This document shows positions 18,032 to 28,502 of a DNA stretch of 64,000 nucleotides, in pieces. Location: positions 2,606,754-2,670,753 of the forward strand of contig NZ_UOOB01000001.1 in assembly GCF_900564145.1 (NCBI RefSeq), written 5' to 3'. The notes under the pieces are model-generated. The model saw only the letters and a program-made list of their open reading frames with translations. It did not search any database and was not told the origin of the DNA. Numbering within the stretch: the stretch's first letter is position 1; the number at the start of each line of letters is the position of its first letter. The position numbers and the translations under genes are program-made. Source of the stretch: Comamonas sp. lk (GTDB taxonomy: Bacteria > Pseudomonadota > Gammaproteobacteria > Burkholderiales > Burkholderiaceae_C).

Positions 18032-19897
18032 ATGGCGCTTTTGCAGATTTCCGAACCCGGTCAATCTCCTGATCCCCACCAACGGCGTATCGCAGTCGGT
18101 ATCGACCTGGGAACTACCCATTCGTTGGTGGCCGCCGTACGCAACGGTGTAGCCGAGTGCTTGCCTGATGAGCAAGGCCGCGTGCTCCTGCCTTCCGTGG
18201 TGCGTTACCTGAGCGGCGGCCGTCGTCAGATCGGCTTTGATGCCAAAGAATCGCAGGCCGCAGATGCAGTCAACACCATCAGCTCGGCCAAGCGCTTCAT
18301 GGGTCGCAGTCTCAAGGACATCGAGTCACCCGAGAAACTGCCTTACCAGTTTGCTGCAGACAGCCTGAGCAGCGGTGTGATCGCTATCGAAACCGTGGGC
18401 GGCGCCAAGACGCCCGTGGAAATCAGCGCTGAAATTCTCGCCACGCTGCGCTTTCGCGCCGAAGACACTTTTGATGATGAGCTGTATGGCGCCGTCATCA
18501 CCGTGCCCGCTTACTTTGACGATGCCCAGCGTCAGGCGACCAAGGATGCGGCCAAGCTCGCCGGTATCAACCTGCTGCGCCTGATCAATGAGCCCACGGC
18601 TGCGGCGATTGCCTATGGCCTGGACAACGCGGCGGAGGGTGTTTACGCCGTTTACGACCTGGGCGGCGGCACTTTCGATATCTCCGTGCTGCGCCTGTCC
18701 CAAGGCGTGTTTGAAGTGATTGCCACGGGCGGTGATTCGGCCCTGGGCGGTGATGATTACGACGATGCGCTGGCCGCTTTTGTGGCTGATAAAACCGGCG
18801 TGCAGCTGCAAAACGCAGCCGATAAGACGGGTTGGCGCATTGCCGCACGCAACTGCAAGCAGGCGTTGACAGATGCAGAAACTGTAGCATTTACCGCTGA
18901 TCTGTCTTCGGGTTCACTAAGTTTTGATGTCAAGCGTGAGGATTTCAGCGCGGCGACTGCTCACCTTACTGCTAAAAGCCTGTCTGCCGTGCGTCGTGCA
19001 CTTAAGGATGCCGCCTTGACCCGCGATGAGGTGCAAGGCGTTGTCATGGTTGGGGGCTCCACGCGCATGCCGCAGGTGCGCCAGGCCGTGGCCGATTTCT
19101 TTGGCAGCCAGCCGCTGACCAATCTCAACCCCGACGAAGTCGTGGCCCTGGGCGCCTCCATCCAGGCCAATCAGCTGGCGGGCAACAACACGGCAGGTGA
19201 TCTGCTGCTGCTCGATGTCATTCCGTTGTCTCTGGGCGTGGAAACCATGGGTGGGCTGGCTGAGCGGATCATCACCCGCAACGAAACCATTCCTACGGCA
19301 CGTGCTCAGGATTTCACCACCTACAAGGACGGGCAGACCGCTTTGGCCATTCATGTGGTGCAGGGCGAGCGCGATCTGGTGGCCGATTGCCGCAGCCTGG
19401 CCCGCTTCGAGCTGCGCGGCATTCCACCCATGGCTGCTGGTGCGGCACGCATTCGCGTGACCTTTACCGTGGACGCCGATGGTCTGCTGGCGGTGAGCGC
19501 CAAAGAGCAGATCAGCGGAGTGGAGGCGAGCATCAACGTCAAGCCTTCCTATGGCCTGTCGGACGATGAAATCGCCCGCATGCTGCAAGACGGTTTTGCC
19601 ACTGCCCAGCAAGACATGAAGGCTCGTGCCCTGGTGGAAGCCCGTGTGGATGCCGATCGCATGCTGCTGGCCACGCAAAGCGCTTTGCAAGCCGATGGTG
19701 ATGTGCTCAGCAGCGAGCAGCGTGAGCTGATTGAGGGGCTGTTGTCCGCCCTGCGTGCCAGCGTGGGCAGCGATGATCCTGCCGTTGTTGAGCACGCCAC
19801 ACAGGCTCTGGCCAAGGGCACGGAAGCCTTCGCCGCCGAGCGCATGAACCGCAGCATCCAGCAGGCTCTGGCCGGCAAGAACGTGCAGTCCCTTTAA
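18032..19897 (+). CDS. hscA: Fe-S assembly chaperone HscA (specialised Hsp70)
   Basis: A 621-residue DnaK-family ATPase that acts on IscU-bound clusters. It has phosphate-binding motif [14 protein letters not shown] (about residues 22-35), the [13 protein letters not shown] loop as [15 protein letters not shown] (about 186), phosphate 2 motif [14 protein letters not shown] (about 206) and [14 protein letters not shown] (about 336). The C-terminal substrate domain contains the usual [13 protein letters not shown] segment. Length fits HscA rather than DnaK (about 640). It is followed by fdx after 28 bp. Confidence 0.95.
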   Translation: MALLQISEPGQSPDPHQRRIAVGIDLGTTHSLVAAVRNGVAECLPDEQGRVLLPSVVRYLSGGRRQIGFDAKESQAADAVNTISSAKRFMGRSLKDIESPEKLPYQFAADSLSSGVIAIETVGGAKTPVEISAEILATLRFRAEDTFDDELYGAVITVPAYFDDAQRQATKDAAKLAGINLLRLINEPTAAAIAYGLDNAAEGVYAVYDLGGGTFDISVLRLSQGVFEVIATGGDSALGGDDYDDALAAFVADKTGVQLQNAADKTGWRIAARNCKQALTDAETVAFTADLSSGSLSFDVKREDFSAATAHLTAKSLSAVRRALKDAALTRDEVQGVVMVGGSTRMPQVRQAVADFFGSQPLTNLNPDEVVALGASIQANQLAGNNTAGDLLLLDVIPLSLGVETMGGLAERIITRNETIPTARAQDFTTYKDGQTALAIHVVQGERDLVADCRSLARFELRGIPPMAAGAARIRVTFTVDADGLLAVSAKEQISGVEASINVKPSYGLSDDEIARMLQDGFATAQQDMKARALVEARVDADRMLLATQSALQADGDVLSSEQRELIEGLLSALRASVGSDDPAVVEHATQALAKGTEAFAAERMNRSIQQALAGKNVQSL

Positions 19898-19925
19898 TTC
19901 GATCCGCAGACATTAGCAGTCAGTC

Positions 19926-20264
19926 ATGCCCATTATCAAAATCCTTCCCCACGCCGAGTATTGCCCGAACGGAGTCGAAATCGAGGCGCCTGTCGGCACC
20001 TCGATCTGTGAAGCCATGCTGGACAATGGCGTCAACATCGAACACGCCTGCGATATGAGCTGTGCCTGCACCACATGCCATGTCATCGTCAGAGAAGGCC
20101 TGAACTCGCTCAATGAAGCTGAGGAAGAAGAAGAAGACCTGCTTGACCGTGCCTGGGGCCTGCAGCCTCAGTCCCGCCTGTCGTGCCAAGCCATTCTGGC
20201 GCGTGAAAATGTGACGGTGGAGATTCCCAAGTACTCCATCAATCACGCCAAAGAAAACCACTGA
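19926..20264 (+). CDS. fdx: ISC-type [2Fe-2S] ferredoxin
   Basis: A 112-residue adrenodoxin-like ferredoxin that supplies electrons for cluster assembly. The four ligands are in HACDMSCACTTCHVIV (C-x5-C-x2-C pattern around residues 42-51) and RLSCQAIL (about 87). It is the last gene of the isc block; no iscX is seen. dnaQ starts 23 bp downstream on the same strand and may be read through. Confidence 0.95.
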   Translation: MPIIKILPHAEYCPNGVEIEAPVGTSICEAMLDNGVNIEHACDMSCACTTCHVIVREGLNSLNEAEEEEEDLLDRAWGLQPQSRLSCQAILARENVTVEIPKYSINHAKENH

Positions 20265-20287
20265 GCACAGCAAAGAAAAGGGCAGGC

Positions 20288-21004
20288 ATGTCGCGCCAAA
20301 TTATTCTGGATACGGAAACAACAGGTTTATCGGCGGTCGATGGTGACCGACTGATTGAGCTGGGCTGTGTGGAGATGGTCAACCGCAAGCTCACCGGCAA
20401 TAACTTGCACCTGTATTTCAATGCCGGGCGCGACAGCCACCCCGATGCCTTGCGTGTGCACGGCATCACCACGGAATTTTTGGCCGACAAGCCGCGTTTC
20501 GAAACCAAGATCGACGAGATCTGGGAGTATCTGCAAGGTGCGGAACTCATCATTCACAACGCACCTTTCGACTTGGGCTTTCTGAACAACGAGCTCAAGC
20601 TGGCCAAGCGTCCGCCGCTCAAACAGTGCATCTCTGGCGTGATCGATACCTTGGTCATGGCCAAGGAGATGTACCCGGGCAAGCGCAACTCGCTGGACTC
20701 GCTGTGTGATCGACTCGGCGTCGACAACTCCGGCCGCACGCTGCACGGCGCCTTGCTGGATGCCGAGTTGCTGGCCGATGTCTATATCAACCTCACCCGC
20801 GGCCAGGACGCGCTCATTGTTGCTGAGGAGCCTTCGGAGGCCGAGGCCGCAGGTGCCATCGCCATTCCTTCGGTGGACTTGAGCACTTTCAAGCTGCAAG
20901 TGGTTCGAGCCAACGAGCAGGAGTTGCAGGCACATGCCGATGTGCTGACGCAGCTGGACAAATCCAGCGGCGGAAAAACCGTTTGGCGCCAGCTCGAGGC
21001 CTGA
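20288..21004 (+). CDS. dnaQ: DNA polymerase III epsilon subunit (3'-5' proofreading exonuclease)
   Basis: A 238-residue DEDDh exonuclease. ExoI motif IILDTETTGLS (residues 5-15), ExoII IIHNAPFDLGFL (about 84-95) and ExoIII HGALLDAELLADVYINL (about 152-168) hold the acidic residues and His. The C-terminal 50 residues are the flexible linker and alpha-binding region. An ATG at 20288 follows AAAGAAAAGGGCAGGC. It lies just downstream of fdx on the same strand, an arrangement that may be co-transcription without functional link. Confidence 0.93.
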   Translation: MSRQIILDTETTGLSAVDGDRLIELGCVEMVNRKLTGNNLHLYFNAGRDSHPDALRVHGITTEFLADKPRFETKIDEIWEYLQGAELIIHNAPFDLGFLNNELKLAKRPPLKQCISGVIDTLVMAKEMYPGKRNSLDSLCDRLGVDNSGRTLHGALLDAELLADVYINLTRGQDALIVAEEPSEAEAAGAIAIPSVDLSTFKLQVVRANEQELQAHADVLTQLDKSSGGKTVWRQLEA

Positions 21005-22265
21005 ACTGAAATAGCAGCTTGCCTGTTTGCCAGGGTCGGACTATCGGCGGCTGCCCGAATTTTTGTGTGGCCTGTCGGACTTCGGCTGCTGAAGATGCGG
21101 TTTTCGCACTCAGCGCGAAATGGAGTAATGCGGCCTTCCCATTCCGAATTGGCAGGGCTCGCTTCCGGCTGTAGTTGCGCAGAGCCGGACTCAATCGATG
21201 GGCCGGTGTTTCTTTGCTGAGAGCGAGCTCCGGTGCCTGATGGGTTTTCTCAGGCTTATGCACCCACGTATGTTGCGCTGGAGTGACGATCCTCATTGCA
21301 GTTAAAGAACGGCATCAAGCGGCTCCAGCTCCTTCGCCAAGGCTACCCATTGGACGCGTACCTAGCGTCTTATTTAAGCCGAACTCGCTCAATGGCAGTC
21401 GCGCTTACTGGGCGTTGACCGCATGCCCGATGAGGTTGCACTCGGCAGTGACCTCTTTTTGTGCGTTTCCGCGATCGGTTGATTTGCTGTGGCACTCCGT
21501 GAGCGCGAGGCCAAGCTGGACTACCGCGCCTTAGGTATTTGACTTCGATGGTCATCAGGAAAGTCCTTTGCCCCTAATGCAAGCGATGACGCATCCTGCA
21601 CGCCTTGATTGTGTAGTGCGGCAGACGATCTGCAGCCAGAACTGGTCTCGGTCGCCCACAGACCAAGCTTTTTTGGGATTTCCTATGCTGAAATTTTATG
21701 CAAAGCACTCCCGATGAGTGATTTTGCCAAGCGGAGACTGTGCATATCGGTTGGCTCTGTGCTTGGTATTGGTGTACTCGGTCTCGGTAATCTCTTTAGT
21801 TTGTAATTTGACAAAATTTCATGATCTGTTGGGTACGATTTTGAATCGGTCAATAACCTGTTTTTTGTAACTAAAAATGTATCTTTATTGCGATATGTGC
21901 CTCTGTAGCGCAGAGTCAGAGTACTCTTGCGAGGAGCACTCGAGGTGCGCCTCATGCCGAAGAGTTCAGGTCTTTTAGTTTGAGACTATTGGTTTTTATT
22001 GTTGTAAATTGTTTAGCAATCGATATGATCAGCTCCATAGCAAGGTTATGCGTAAAGAATATCGGCCAGAAACCGGTAGCTCCGCCTTGCTCGTGAGTGG
22101 AAAGGAAGCCCTCCGAATGATTTCTGCCTGACCCATGCAAGCGCCACAGCCTATTTGTCAGGTCTCTGTCTCAAGACAAAACACGATGTCTTCTTGCATT
22201 GCAAGACAACTAGGTTGAAGACGCAGGAATTGTGGGATTCCATCGTTTTCGAGTTTTCTGGTCGG
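21005..22265. other. 1.26-kb stretch with no supported gene
   Basis: No open frame here has protein-like composition or a recognised motif; the few frames over 60 codons are shadows or chance. The first 700 bp have ordinary GC, then about 21,700-22,250 turns clearly AT-richer and contains short homopolymer runs. A short hydrophobic frame (21714-21806, MSDFAKRRLCISVGSV onward) is visible but unsupported. The stretch ends at the IS21 left terminus. It may be decayed DNA or the remnant of a region deleted with the 5' part of the adhesin gene. Confidence 0.6.
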
Positions 22266-22278
22266 TGTTGATTTCCAC
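22266..22278 (+). repeat. IS21 left terminal inverted repeat
   Basis: TGTTGATTTCCAC, the exact inverse complement of 24748-24760. Confidence 0.9.
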
Positions 22279-22373
22279 CCACAAGTGACCCACTAGCCCC
22301 TGGCTTTTCCATCTCAACCTGACCCACGCATTAACCCTAGCCTGCTGCTTTCTTGTGCAGCAGGAGACCAGGA

Positions 22374-23900
22374 GTGATTGACGTGGCCACTTTGAGTGTC
22401 ATCAGACGCTGGGCTCTGCGTGAGCACCTGTCCATCCGAGAGATCGCCCGCAGAACCGGGCTTTCTCGCAATACCATCCGCAAGTATTTGCGCTCCGATG
22501 TTGTGCAGCCTCGCCCTGCGCAGCGCACCATCGTCACCAAGCTAGACCCATTCGCCAGCAAACTCTCGGGCTGGCTTCGTACTGAAGCGAATCGCTCTCG
22601 CAAGCAGCGGCGCACGATCAAGCAGATGTACGAAGACTTGCAGGCTCTGGGTTATGCGGGATCCTATGGTCGGGTAGCCGCTTTTGCCAGAGCATGGAAG
22701 GTTCAGCTCCATGCAGCTGAACAAACAGCGGGCCGAGGCGTATTTGTTCCACTGATCTTTGCTGCTGGCGAAGCCTTTCAGTTTGACTGGAGTGAGGATT
22801 GGGCTGTCATTGCGGGTGTGCGGAGCAAGCGGGAAGGGGCTTACTTCAAGCTCAGTCACAGCCGTGCGTTTTATCTACGGGCCTATCCGCTTCAAACCCA
22901 TGAGATGCTTTTTGATGCCCACAACCGGGCATTTGCGGTGTTTGGAGGTATCCCCAGGCGGGGCATCTACGACAACATGCGCACAGCCGTCGATCGTGTC
23001 GGCCGTGGCAAGCTCAGAGAGATCAACGCCCGCTTCAGCGCGATGGCCAGCCACTTCCTGTTCGAGGCACAGTTTTGCAATCCCGCCTCGGGATGGGAGA
23101 AGGGACAGGTTGAGAAGAATGTACGAGATGCCCGTCATCGCATCTGGCAATCTGTACCGGCCTTTCCTACGCTCAGTGCCCTCAACGTTTGGCTGGAGCA
23201 GCGATGTCAGGCGCTATGGCAAGGGATTACGCATGGCCAGTTGCCTGGCTCAGTCGCAGATGTCTGGGCGCTAGAGCGCTCGGCATTAATGCCCATGCCT
23301 CGACCATTTGATGGGTTTGTCGAACACGCTAAGCGGGTCTCGCCCACCTGCCTGGTGCACTTTGAGCGCAACCGTTACAGCGTACCGGCCTCTTACGCCA
23401 ACCGGCCCGTGAGCTTGCAGGTCTACGCCGACCGCTTAGTTGTCGTGGCCGAAGGCCAGGTCGTCTGCGAACACCAGCGCATCATTGAGCGCAATCACCA
23501 AGGTTCTGGTCGTACGGTTTATGACTGGCGTCACTACCTGGCCGTGTTGCAGCGCAAGCCCGGTGCATTGCGCAACGGTGCTCCGTTTGCAGAGCTGCCA
23601 GAGGCTTTCAAACGGCTGCAAGCTCTGCTGCTCAAGCAGCCTGGCGGCGACCGTGAGATGGTGGAGGTCCTAGCCTTGGTGTTGCAGCACGATGAGCAGG
23701 CGGTTCTGGCGGCAGTGGAGTTGGCCTTGGAAGCAGGCGTTCCCCGCAAGACCCACATCATCAATGTCTTGCCTCGCCTGCTTGACGGAACACCGCAGCC
23801 TGAACCCATCTATTCACCACAAGCCTTGACCTTGCTCGTCCACCACCAAGCCAACGTTGTGCGCTACGACCAATTCCTACGGAGGCACCATGAGCCATGA
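22374..23900 (+). CDS. istA: IS21-family transposase IstA
   Basis: A 508-residue DDE transposase. The N-terminal helix-turn-helix region reads [20 protein letters not shown] (about residues 15-34). The catalytic core contains [14 protein letters not shown] (first Asp), a [16 protein letters not shown] block with the second Asp, and a [17 protein letters not shown] segment with the Glu. A TTG at 22353 would extend it by 7 codons; GTG 22374, with CAGGAGA about 7 bp upstream, is preferred. It overlaps istB by 11 bp. No frameshift is seen, so it may be active. Confidence 0.93.
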   Translation: MIDVATLSVIRRWALREHLSIREIARRTGLSRNTIRKYLRSDVVQPRPAQRTIVTKLDPFASKLSGWLRTEANRSRKQRRTIKQMYEDLQALGYAGSYGRVAAFARAWKVQLHAAEQTAGRGVFVPLIFAAGEAFQFDWSEDWAVIAGVRSKREGAYFKLSHSRAFYLRAYPLQTHEMLFDAHNRAFAVFGGIPRRGIYDNMRTAVDRVGRGKLREINARFSAMASHFLFEAQFCNPASGWEKGQVEKNVRDARHRIWQSVPAFPTLSALNVWLEQRCQALWQGITHGQLPGSVADVWALERSALMPMPRPFDGFVEHAKRVSPTCLVHFERNRYSVPASYANRPVSLQVYADRLVVVAEGQVVCEHQRIIERNHQGSGRTVYDWRHYLAVLQRKPGALRNGAPFAELPEAFKRLQALLLKQPGGDREMVEVLALVLQHDEQAVLAAVELALEAGVPRKTHIINVLPRLLDGTPQPEPIYSPQALTLLVHHQANVVRYDQFLRRHHEP

Positions 23901-24687
23901 CCAAGCCATCGCAGCGATCATCATCATGCCCAGTCAACTCAAGATGTTTGGCATGGCCCAGGCCATCACTGAGCTTGCCGAGCAAGGCTCTCCAGCCTTT
24001 GAAGCGGCACATCCCATGCTGGCTCAACTGCTGAAGGCCGAGAGCGCAGAGCGAGAAGTTCGCTCCATTGCCTATCAACTCAAGGCTGCCAAGTTCCCTA
24101 TCTACAGAGATCTGGCGGGATTTGACTTTGCCCACAGCGAGGTCAATGAAGCCTTGGTACGCAGCCTTCATCGCTGTGAATTCATCGAGAAGGCCAACAA
24201 TGTGGTGCTTGTCGGCGGACCCGGTACTGGCAAGACCCACATTGCTACGGCGCTGGGTATCCAGGCCATCGAGCACCACCGCCAAAGGGTGCGCTTCTTC
24301 TCTACCGTGGAATTGGTCAACGCCTTGGAGCAAGAGAAGTCCCAAGGCAAAGCCGGACAGCTCGCCCACAGGCTGGTGCATACGGATCTGGTGATACTCG
24401 ATGAGCTGGGCTATCTGCCCTTCAGCTCATCTGGCGGATCGCTACTGTTCCATCTGCTCTCGACGCTTTACGAGCGCACGAGTGTGGTGATCACCACCAA
24501 CCTGAGCTTTAGCGAATGGGCCAGCGTGTTTGGCGATGCAAAGATGACTACGGCCCTTCTGGACCGTCTGACCCACCACTGCCATATTCTGGAAACAGGC
24601 AACGACAGCTACCGCTTCAAGCACAGTTGTGCAATCCAACAACCGCTCATCAAGAGGGAGAGAAGCAAAACCTTATCCACATCTTGA
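23890..24687 (+). CDS. istB: IS21-family AAA+ ATPase IstB
   Basis: A 265-residue DnaC/DnaA-like ATPase that regulates IstA target selection. Walker [10 protein letters not shown] is at about residues 109-117 and Walker [13 protein letters not shown] at about 170; sensor 1 [12 protein letters not shown] is at about 205. Start ATG 23890 is preceded by GGAGG (23881-23885) inside the end of istA, so translation is coupled. Confidence 0.94.
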   Translation: MSHDQAIAAIIIMPSQLKMFGMAQAITELAEQGSPAFEAAHPMLAQLLKAESAEREVRSIAYQLKAAKFPIYRDLAGFDFAHSEVNEALVRSLHRCEFIEKANNVVLVGGPGTGKTHIATALGIQAIEHHRQRVRFFSTVELVNALEQEKSQGKAGQLAHRLVHTDLVILDELGYLPFSSSGGSLLFHLLSTLYERTSVVITTNLSFSEWASVFGDAKMTTALLDRLTHHCHILETGNDSYRFKHSCAIQQPLIKRERSKTLSTS

Positions 24688-24747
24688 GCCTACGGCTCAA
24701 GCCAAAGGGTGGGTCAGTTTGAGATGGAAATAGCGGGTCAGTCTTGC

Positions 24748-24760
24748 GTGGAAATCAACA
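24748..24760 (-). repeat. IS21 right terminal inverted repeat
   Basis: GTGGAAATCAACA, the inverse complement of the left end. The adhesin reading frame begins immediately outside it. Confidence 0.9.
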
Positions 24761-27262
24761 ACCACGCTGGTGGTCACATTGAGCAATGGCTCAACGGTGA
24801 CCTTCGGCACCAACTACGTGCCTGGTACGGTGGTGCAGTCCACGCCATTTGCGGTGCAGGGCGACGACGTCTATAAGGATGGTGAAAGCACCACTATCTC
24901 CGTGACCGGCACGACCGGTGGCAACTTCGAGAAACTCGATACTACGGATAAGGCCACGGTGACTGTCAAGGACACCACCGACACCACCAAGATCACGCTG
25001 AGCTCGACCTCCAGCGTGATCGAAGGCGGCAAGATCGTGGTCACGGCCTCGGTGGACCATGCTGTGACCGGCAGCCCCTTGGTGATTGAGATCAAGAACA
25101 GCGCCGGTGTCGTGGTGGGTACCGTCACGATCCCTGTGGGCTCGACCACGAGCAGCGCGCTGAGCGTGGACAGTCGTCCGGACGATGCTTACAAGCAAGG
25201 TGAGACCAGCGAAACCTTCAGCATCAAGGGAACCACCGGTGGCAACTACGAGGCACTGGGGACAAGCAGTACGACCATCACCAAGGTGGTGGACGATATC
25301 GACAGCACCACGGTTTCCATTAAAGCCATCGTTACCAAGACTTCCGAAATTGATGTTGGAAACGTTGGCAGCAGTGGAAGCTTCAAGGTGACTGCAATCG
25401 GGGCTGACGGCAAGCCTGGCACCATTTCCAAAGTTACTGGCACCAACCACGATGGTTTTGGTGTGGCTGGTGCGGCTTCCGGGGATGACAAGGAGTTGGG
25501 TGTAAAAAATGGCGTCAGCGAAAAAATAGCGGTTGAATTCAATAATGAAGTGAAAACTTTCGATGTTCAGTTCGCATGGCGAGCGAACATTGAAGTGGCG
25601 AAGGTTGAATTCTTTGACAAGAGCGGTGTTTCTGTTGGCTGGGCTATTGTCTCGGGAGGTGGAACGTCTACCTTGGCGAAGATTGAGTATTTCGATTCGA
25701 CCGGAAAGCTGACCAAGACCGTAATGGCGCCAGGAGGATCCGACCAGGTGGACTTGGCTTACACCTTTGAACCAGGTACTGGGCAAACATTTACCAAGGC
25801 GGTTTTCTCAGCAGTTGGAGCTGATTCAGATTATTTGATTCACTCGATCAAGTACAAGGAAGTGGTGGATGGAGATGCAGGCAGCATTGCCGGCCCAAGC
25901 TCTGTGATTTTTGAAATTCAGACCTCCAACCCGCCAGATGTCAGTAAGTATGATTTTGTGAATACATTCCCTGTCGCCAAGGTGGATATCGGTGGGAAAA
26001 TTTATGATGTCAATCTGGATATTAATGGCAGAGGAACAGTATCTGTAACTACGGATGGCACCGCAGATCTCAAGGCAAAAGTCATTTCGGTTGATGGCAA
26101 TTTTGAAGGTGTCGATACGTCATCTGGCCTGGATTTGCAAGTGGGTGTCAATGCGGTCAATGACAATGTCATAACCAATATCCTCAGTTCGCAAGTAACG
26201 TTGAAGGCTGCAGTTTTGACGGCCAATGACGTCACTGGAAAGAATGGTTCTATTCAGGGAGATAAGACGCTTTCTACAGGCTGGACTGGTGCCGATTTCA
26301 TCAGTGCTACTAAAAAGACTATCGATTTCGATGCGAATGAGGATGTTGTCGGCAATCAAAAGCTGGTGATTGCACGATCGGATTTCTTCAATAACTCTGC
26401 AATTTCCTCTGCATTGGTCGCTGTTGATGGATTCTTGGCTAAGAATTACAATAATTCCATCAACGATGGCGATTTTATTACTGTGAATTTGAAGGCGGGT
26501 GAAAAGCTGATATTTACCAGCGACGCGACCGGTATTGAAGCGAAGTATATTTACTCGGGAAATACAAGTGATTTTTCGAATGGGCAATTCACAGCCAAGG
26601 CTGATGGTGATTATCAGATTTATCTGCATAACACTTCAAGCGACGCAAAAGACTATCTTTTGACCTTGAAAATTGATTACTCGGGTGCTATTGCACACGA
26701 TACATATACTTTGAAAGATGCAAGCAGTGACGATACTGCCAATATCAATCTGAGCTACCAAGCCGGTAATTCTTTGACAGGAACGGATGGCAGCAACACC
26801 CTGCTGGCCGGCACTGGCAATGACACTTTGAATGGCGGCAAGGGTAATGATGTGCTGGTGGGCGGCAAGGGCAATGACACGCTAATTGGCGGTGAGGGCG
26901 ACGATATCTTTGTCTGGGTGAAGGGAGACCAAGGTAGCAAGGCTGCACCCGCTGCCGATGTGGTCAATGACTTTGGCATGGGCACCGATACGAAGGGCAA
27001 GGATGTGCTGGATCTGCGTGATTTGCTGCAGGGTGAAGAAGGCAGCAACGACCTGTCCAAGTTCCTGAACTTCTCCAAGTCCGGTACCGATACGGTGCTC
27101 AAGGTGTCTACCGACGGGACTCTTGGTTCCGGGCACGATCAACTGATCACCTTCAAGGGCGTGGATCTCACTGCAGGTCATGCTTTGGCCAGTGCAAGCG
27201 ATCAGAATGCCTTGATCAAGGATTTGATCGATCAGGGCAAGCTCAAGATCGACCACAGCTGA
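24761..27262 (+). pseudogene. 3' remnant of a giant RTX/type I-secreted repeat adhesin (LapA/BapA-like)
   Basis: An 833-residue open frame starts directly at the IS21 boundary; it enters the IS end in frame and stops at a TAG at 24731, with only a GTG (24770) as possible start. Two Ig-like units about 106 residues apart share DDVYKDGE/DDAYKQGE and GTTGGNFE/GTTGGNYE. A long middle part (residues about 200-640) is AT-richer and has Ca-adhesin-like beta-sandwich composition. RTX nonapeptides (GNDTLNGGKGNDVLVGGKGN) lie at about 26816-26880, followed by a typical C-terminal type I secretion domain ending in ALIKDLIDQGKLKIDHS. The N-terminal retention/anchor part and most repeats are absent and are not found left of the IS, so the gene is probably inactive. 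No type I secretion genes are in the window. Confidence 0.85.
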
Positions 27263-27427
27263 TAGCCGGCACAGCCTGAGGGCAGGCGTGAAAGTCTTTA
27301 AGGTTCAGACTTTTGCGCTTGCCTTCACTGGCTGAGGGCATTGGCGCAATGAATTCCTGGCTGCCAAACAACGGGAGCAAGAGTTCAAAAAACATAGCCA
27401 TAACCGCAATATCTAAAGGTATTTGAG

Positions 27428-27457
27428 GCAGTCTTTCAATGAAAGATTGCTTTTTTT
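27428..27457 (+). terminator. Rho-independent terminator after the adhesin remnant
   Basis: GCAGTCTTTC (27428-27437) pairs with GAAAGATTGC (27441-27450) with one G-U pair, followed by seven T. It lies 166 bp beyond the adhesin stop. Confidence 0.85.
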
Positions 27458-27854
27458 ACTGGCTGATTCGATTGCGCACTCTGTCTTGCCCCTCTTTGCC
27501 ATCTTCCAAGGGTAGGTCATCGCGCCTGTCATGCCGCGTCGCGCTTTTGTATGGATTCGGTCGCACTGGATGACTGGATGCTGCGGAGCCGTCACTGTGG
27601 AACTGTTGCGTGAGAAAGCTGTGCTGACTTTGCAGCTGGTCTAACTCGTTTTCTGCGTCCAACGCTTTGCGCCACCGAAGGCATTGCTCTTGCGAGCAAT
27701 GCCTTTTTTGTGTGCCTGTTTCGAAGCACAAAAGTGCTTTGTTTAGAGTTCCTTGAAGTCTTCGCTTAAGCAACTTGTCAAGTTGGTGAATCCCCTTTTT
27801 ATTTTTACTGATCAATTGCTTTGTGAAAATAAAAAACGCCGCTAAGCTGACCTC
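27458..27854. other. Gene-free stretch before the TetR-type regulator
   Basis: Apart from the terminator-like hairpin at 27680-27709, no supported gene is seen between the adhesin terminator and the regulator gene at 27855. The last 80 bp are AT-rich and probably hold the promoter and operator of the following operon, but no clear -35/-10 pair or operator palindrome could be singled out. Confidence 0.5.
27680..27709 (+). terminator. Orphan terminator-like hairpin
   Basis: GGCATTGCTC (27680-27689) and GAGCAATGCC (27694-27703) form a perfect 10-bp stem with a 4-nt loop, followed by six T. No convincing gene ends just upstream (only a 24-codon frame), so it may terminate a small RNA or be a relic of lost DNA. 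Confidence 0.75.
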
Positions 27855-28502
27855 ATGCAAGAAAGCAAAGACATAGCAACACCGCCGCGAAGAGGTAGAG
27901 GCAGGCCGCCCAAGAGTGCTCAGGAGCGCAATGAGGGCAACCGTCGCAACGAGCTGATTCTGGCCGCCGGCCGGCAGTTCAGGCTCAAAGGCTTTCACGG
28001 CACCAGTACCCGTGATATCGCAGCTGCCGCCGGCATGCAGAGCAGTGCGATGTTCTATTTTTTCGAGAGCAAGGAAGCCATGCTGCACGAGGTGATGCGC
28101 AGCGGCATGGATCAGGCCATGCAAAGCCAGAGTGCGGCGCTGGCAGCGCTTGGCAGCCGCGCCAATGCACTGGAGCGTTTGCGTGCGCTGGTGCGCAACC
28201 ATCTACAGGTGCTGGTGGGGCCGGATAGCGACTTCATTCCCGTCATGTTGTACGAATGGCGCGTGCTCACGGTGGCGCAGCGACTGGATGTCTCGGCGCA
28301 GAAAGATCTGTACGAGGGGCAGTGGATGCCGGCGCTCAATGCCTTGCATAGAACCGGCCGTCTCAAAGCCCAGCCGGAGATCGCGCGACTCCTGATTTTC
28401 GGGGCACTCAACTGGACGGCGCAGTGGTACTCGCCTCAGGGCAGTTTGAGTCTGGATGCATTGACAACCGAAGCCTTGGCTCTGTTTATGGGAGAACGGT
28501 GA
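27855..28502 (+). CDS. TetR/AcrR family transcriptional regulator
   Basis: A 215-residue regulator. After a basic, proline-rich leader (RRGRGRPPKS) comes the TetR helix-turn-helix, FHGTSTRDIAAAAGMQSSAM with YFFESKEAMLHEV (about residues 48-80). The C-terminal 130 residues form the ligand-binding part. Its stop overlaps the ATG of the following SDR by one base, so it is the first gene of the long catabolic operon and probably its (auto)repressor responding to an acyl-CoA or its precursor. AtuR, the regulator of the Pseudomonas acyclic terpene cluster, is also TetR-type. Confidence 0.88.
   Translation: MQESKDIATPPRRGRGRPPKSAQERNEGNRRNELILAAGRQFRLKGFHGTSTRDIAAAAGMQSSAMFYFFESKEAMLHEVMRSGMDQAMQSQSAALAALGSRANALERLRALVRNHLQVLVGPDSDFIPVMLYEWRVLTVAQRLDVSAQKDLYEGQWMPALNALHRTGRLKAQPEIARLLIFGALNWTAQWYSPQGSLSLDALTTEALALFMGER

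Larger units (their letters stand above)
22266..24760 (+). mobile_element. IS21-family insertion sequence, complete (istA-istB)
   Basis: A 2495-bp element bounded by a 13-bp perfect terminal inverted repeat (TGTTGATTTCCAC at 22266-22278 and its complement at 24748-24760). A second, inner repeat, TTTCCATCTCAA-CTGACCCAC, occurs at 22306-22327 and inverted at 24709-24730, as expected for the multiple transposase-binding sites of IS21 ends. It encodes overlapping istA and istB. The flanks (GTCGG on the left, ACCAC on the right) show no target duplication, which suggests deletion or recombination at one side after insertion, or an assembly join. Confidence 0.93.

Noticed and set aside
20889..21296. 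135-codon minus-strand frame at the end of dnaQ
   Set aside because: It overlaps dnaQ antisense and has random-like composition.
21808..21839. TTGACA followed by TACGAT as a promoter
   Set aside because: The spacing is 20 bp, the -10 is weak and no gene follows.
21895..21960. tRNA-like text (TGTAGCGCAGAGTCAGAGTACTC) in the gene-free stretch
   Set aside because: The start resembles a D-arm, but there is no paired acceptor stem and no GTTCGAATCC-type T-loop, so it is not a tRNA gene.
24731..24770. Functional start of the adhesin at GTG 24770
   Set aside because: No ribosome binding site, and the product would lack signal and anchor regions; the frame continues into the IS without a start, so a truncated gene is more likely.
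27456..28202. 248-codon minus-strand frame opposite the TetR gene
   Set aside because: It overlaps the start of a clear TetR regulator and two terminator hairpins and has no recognisable domain.
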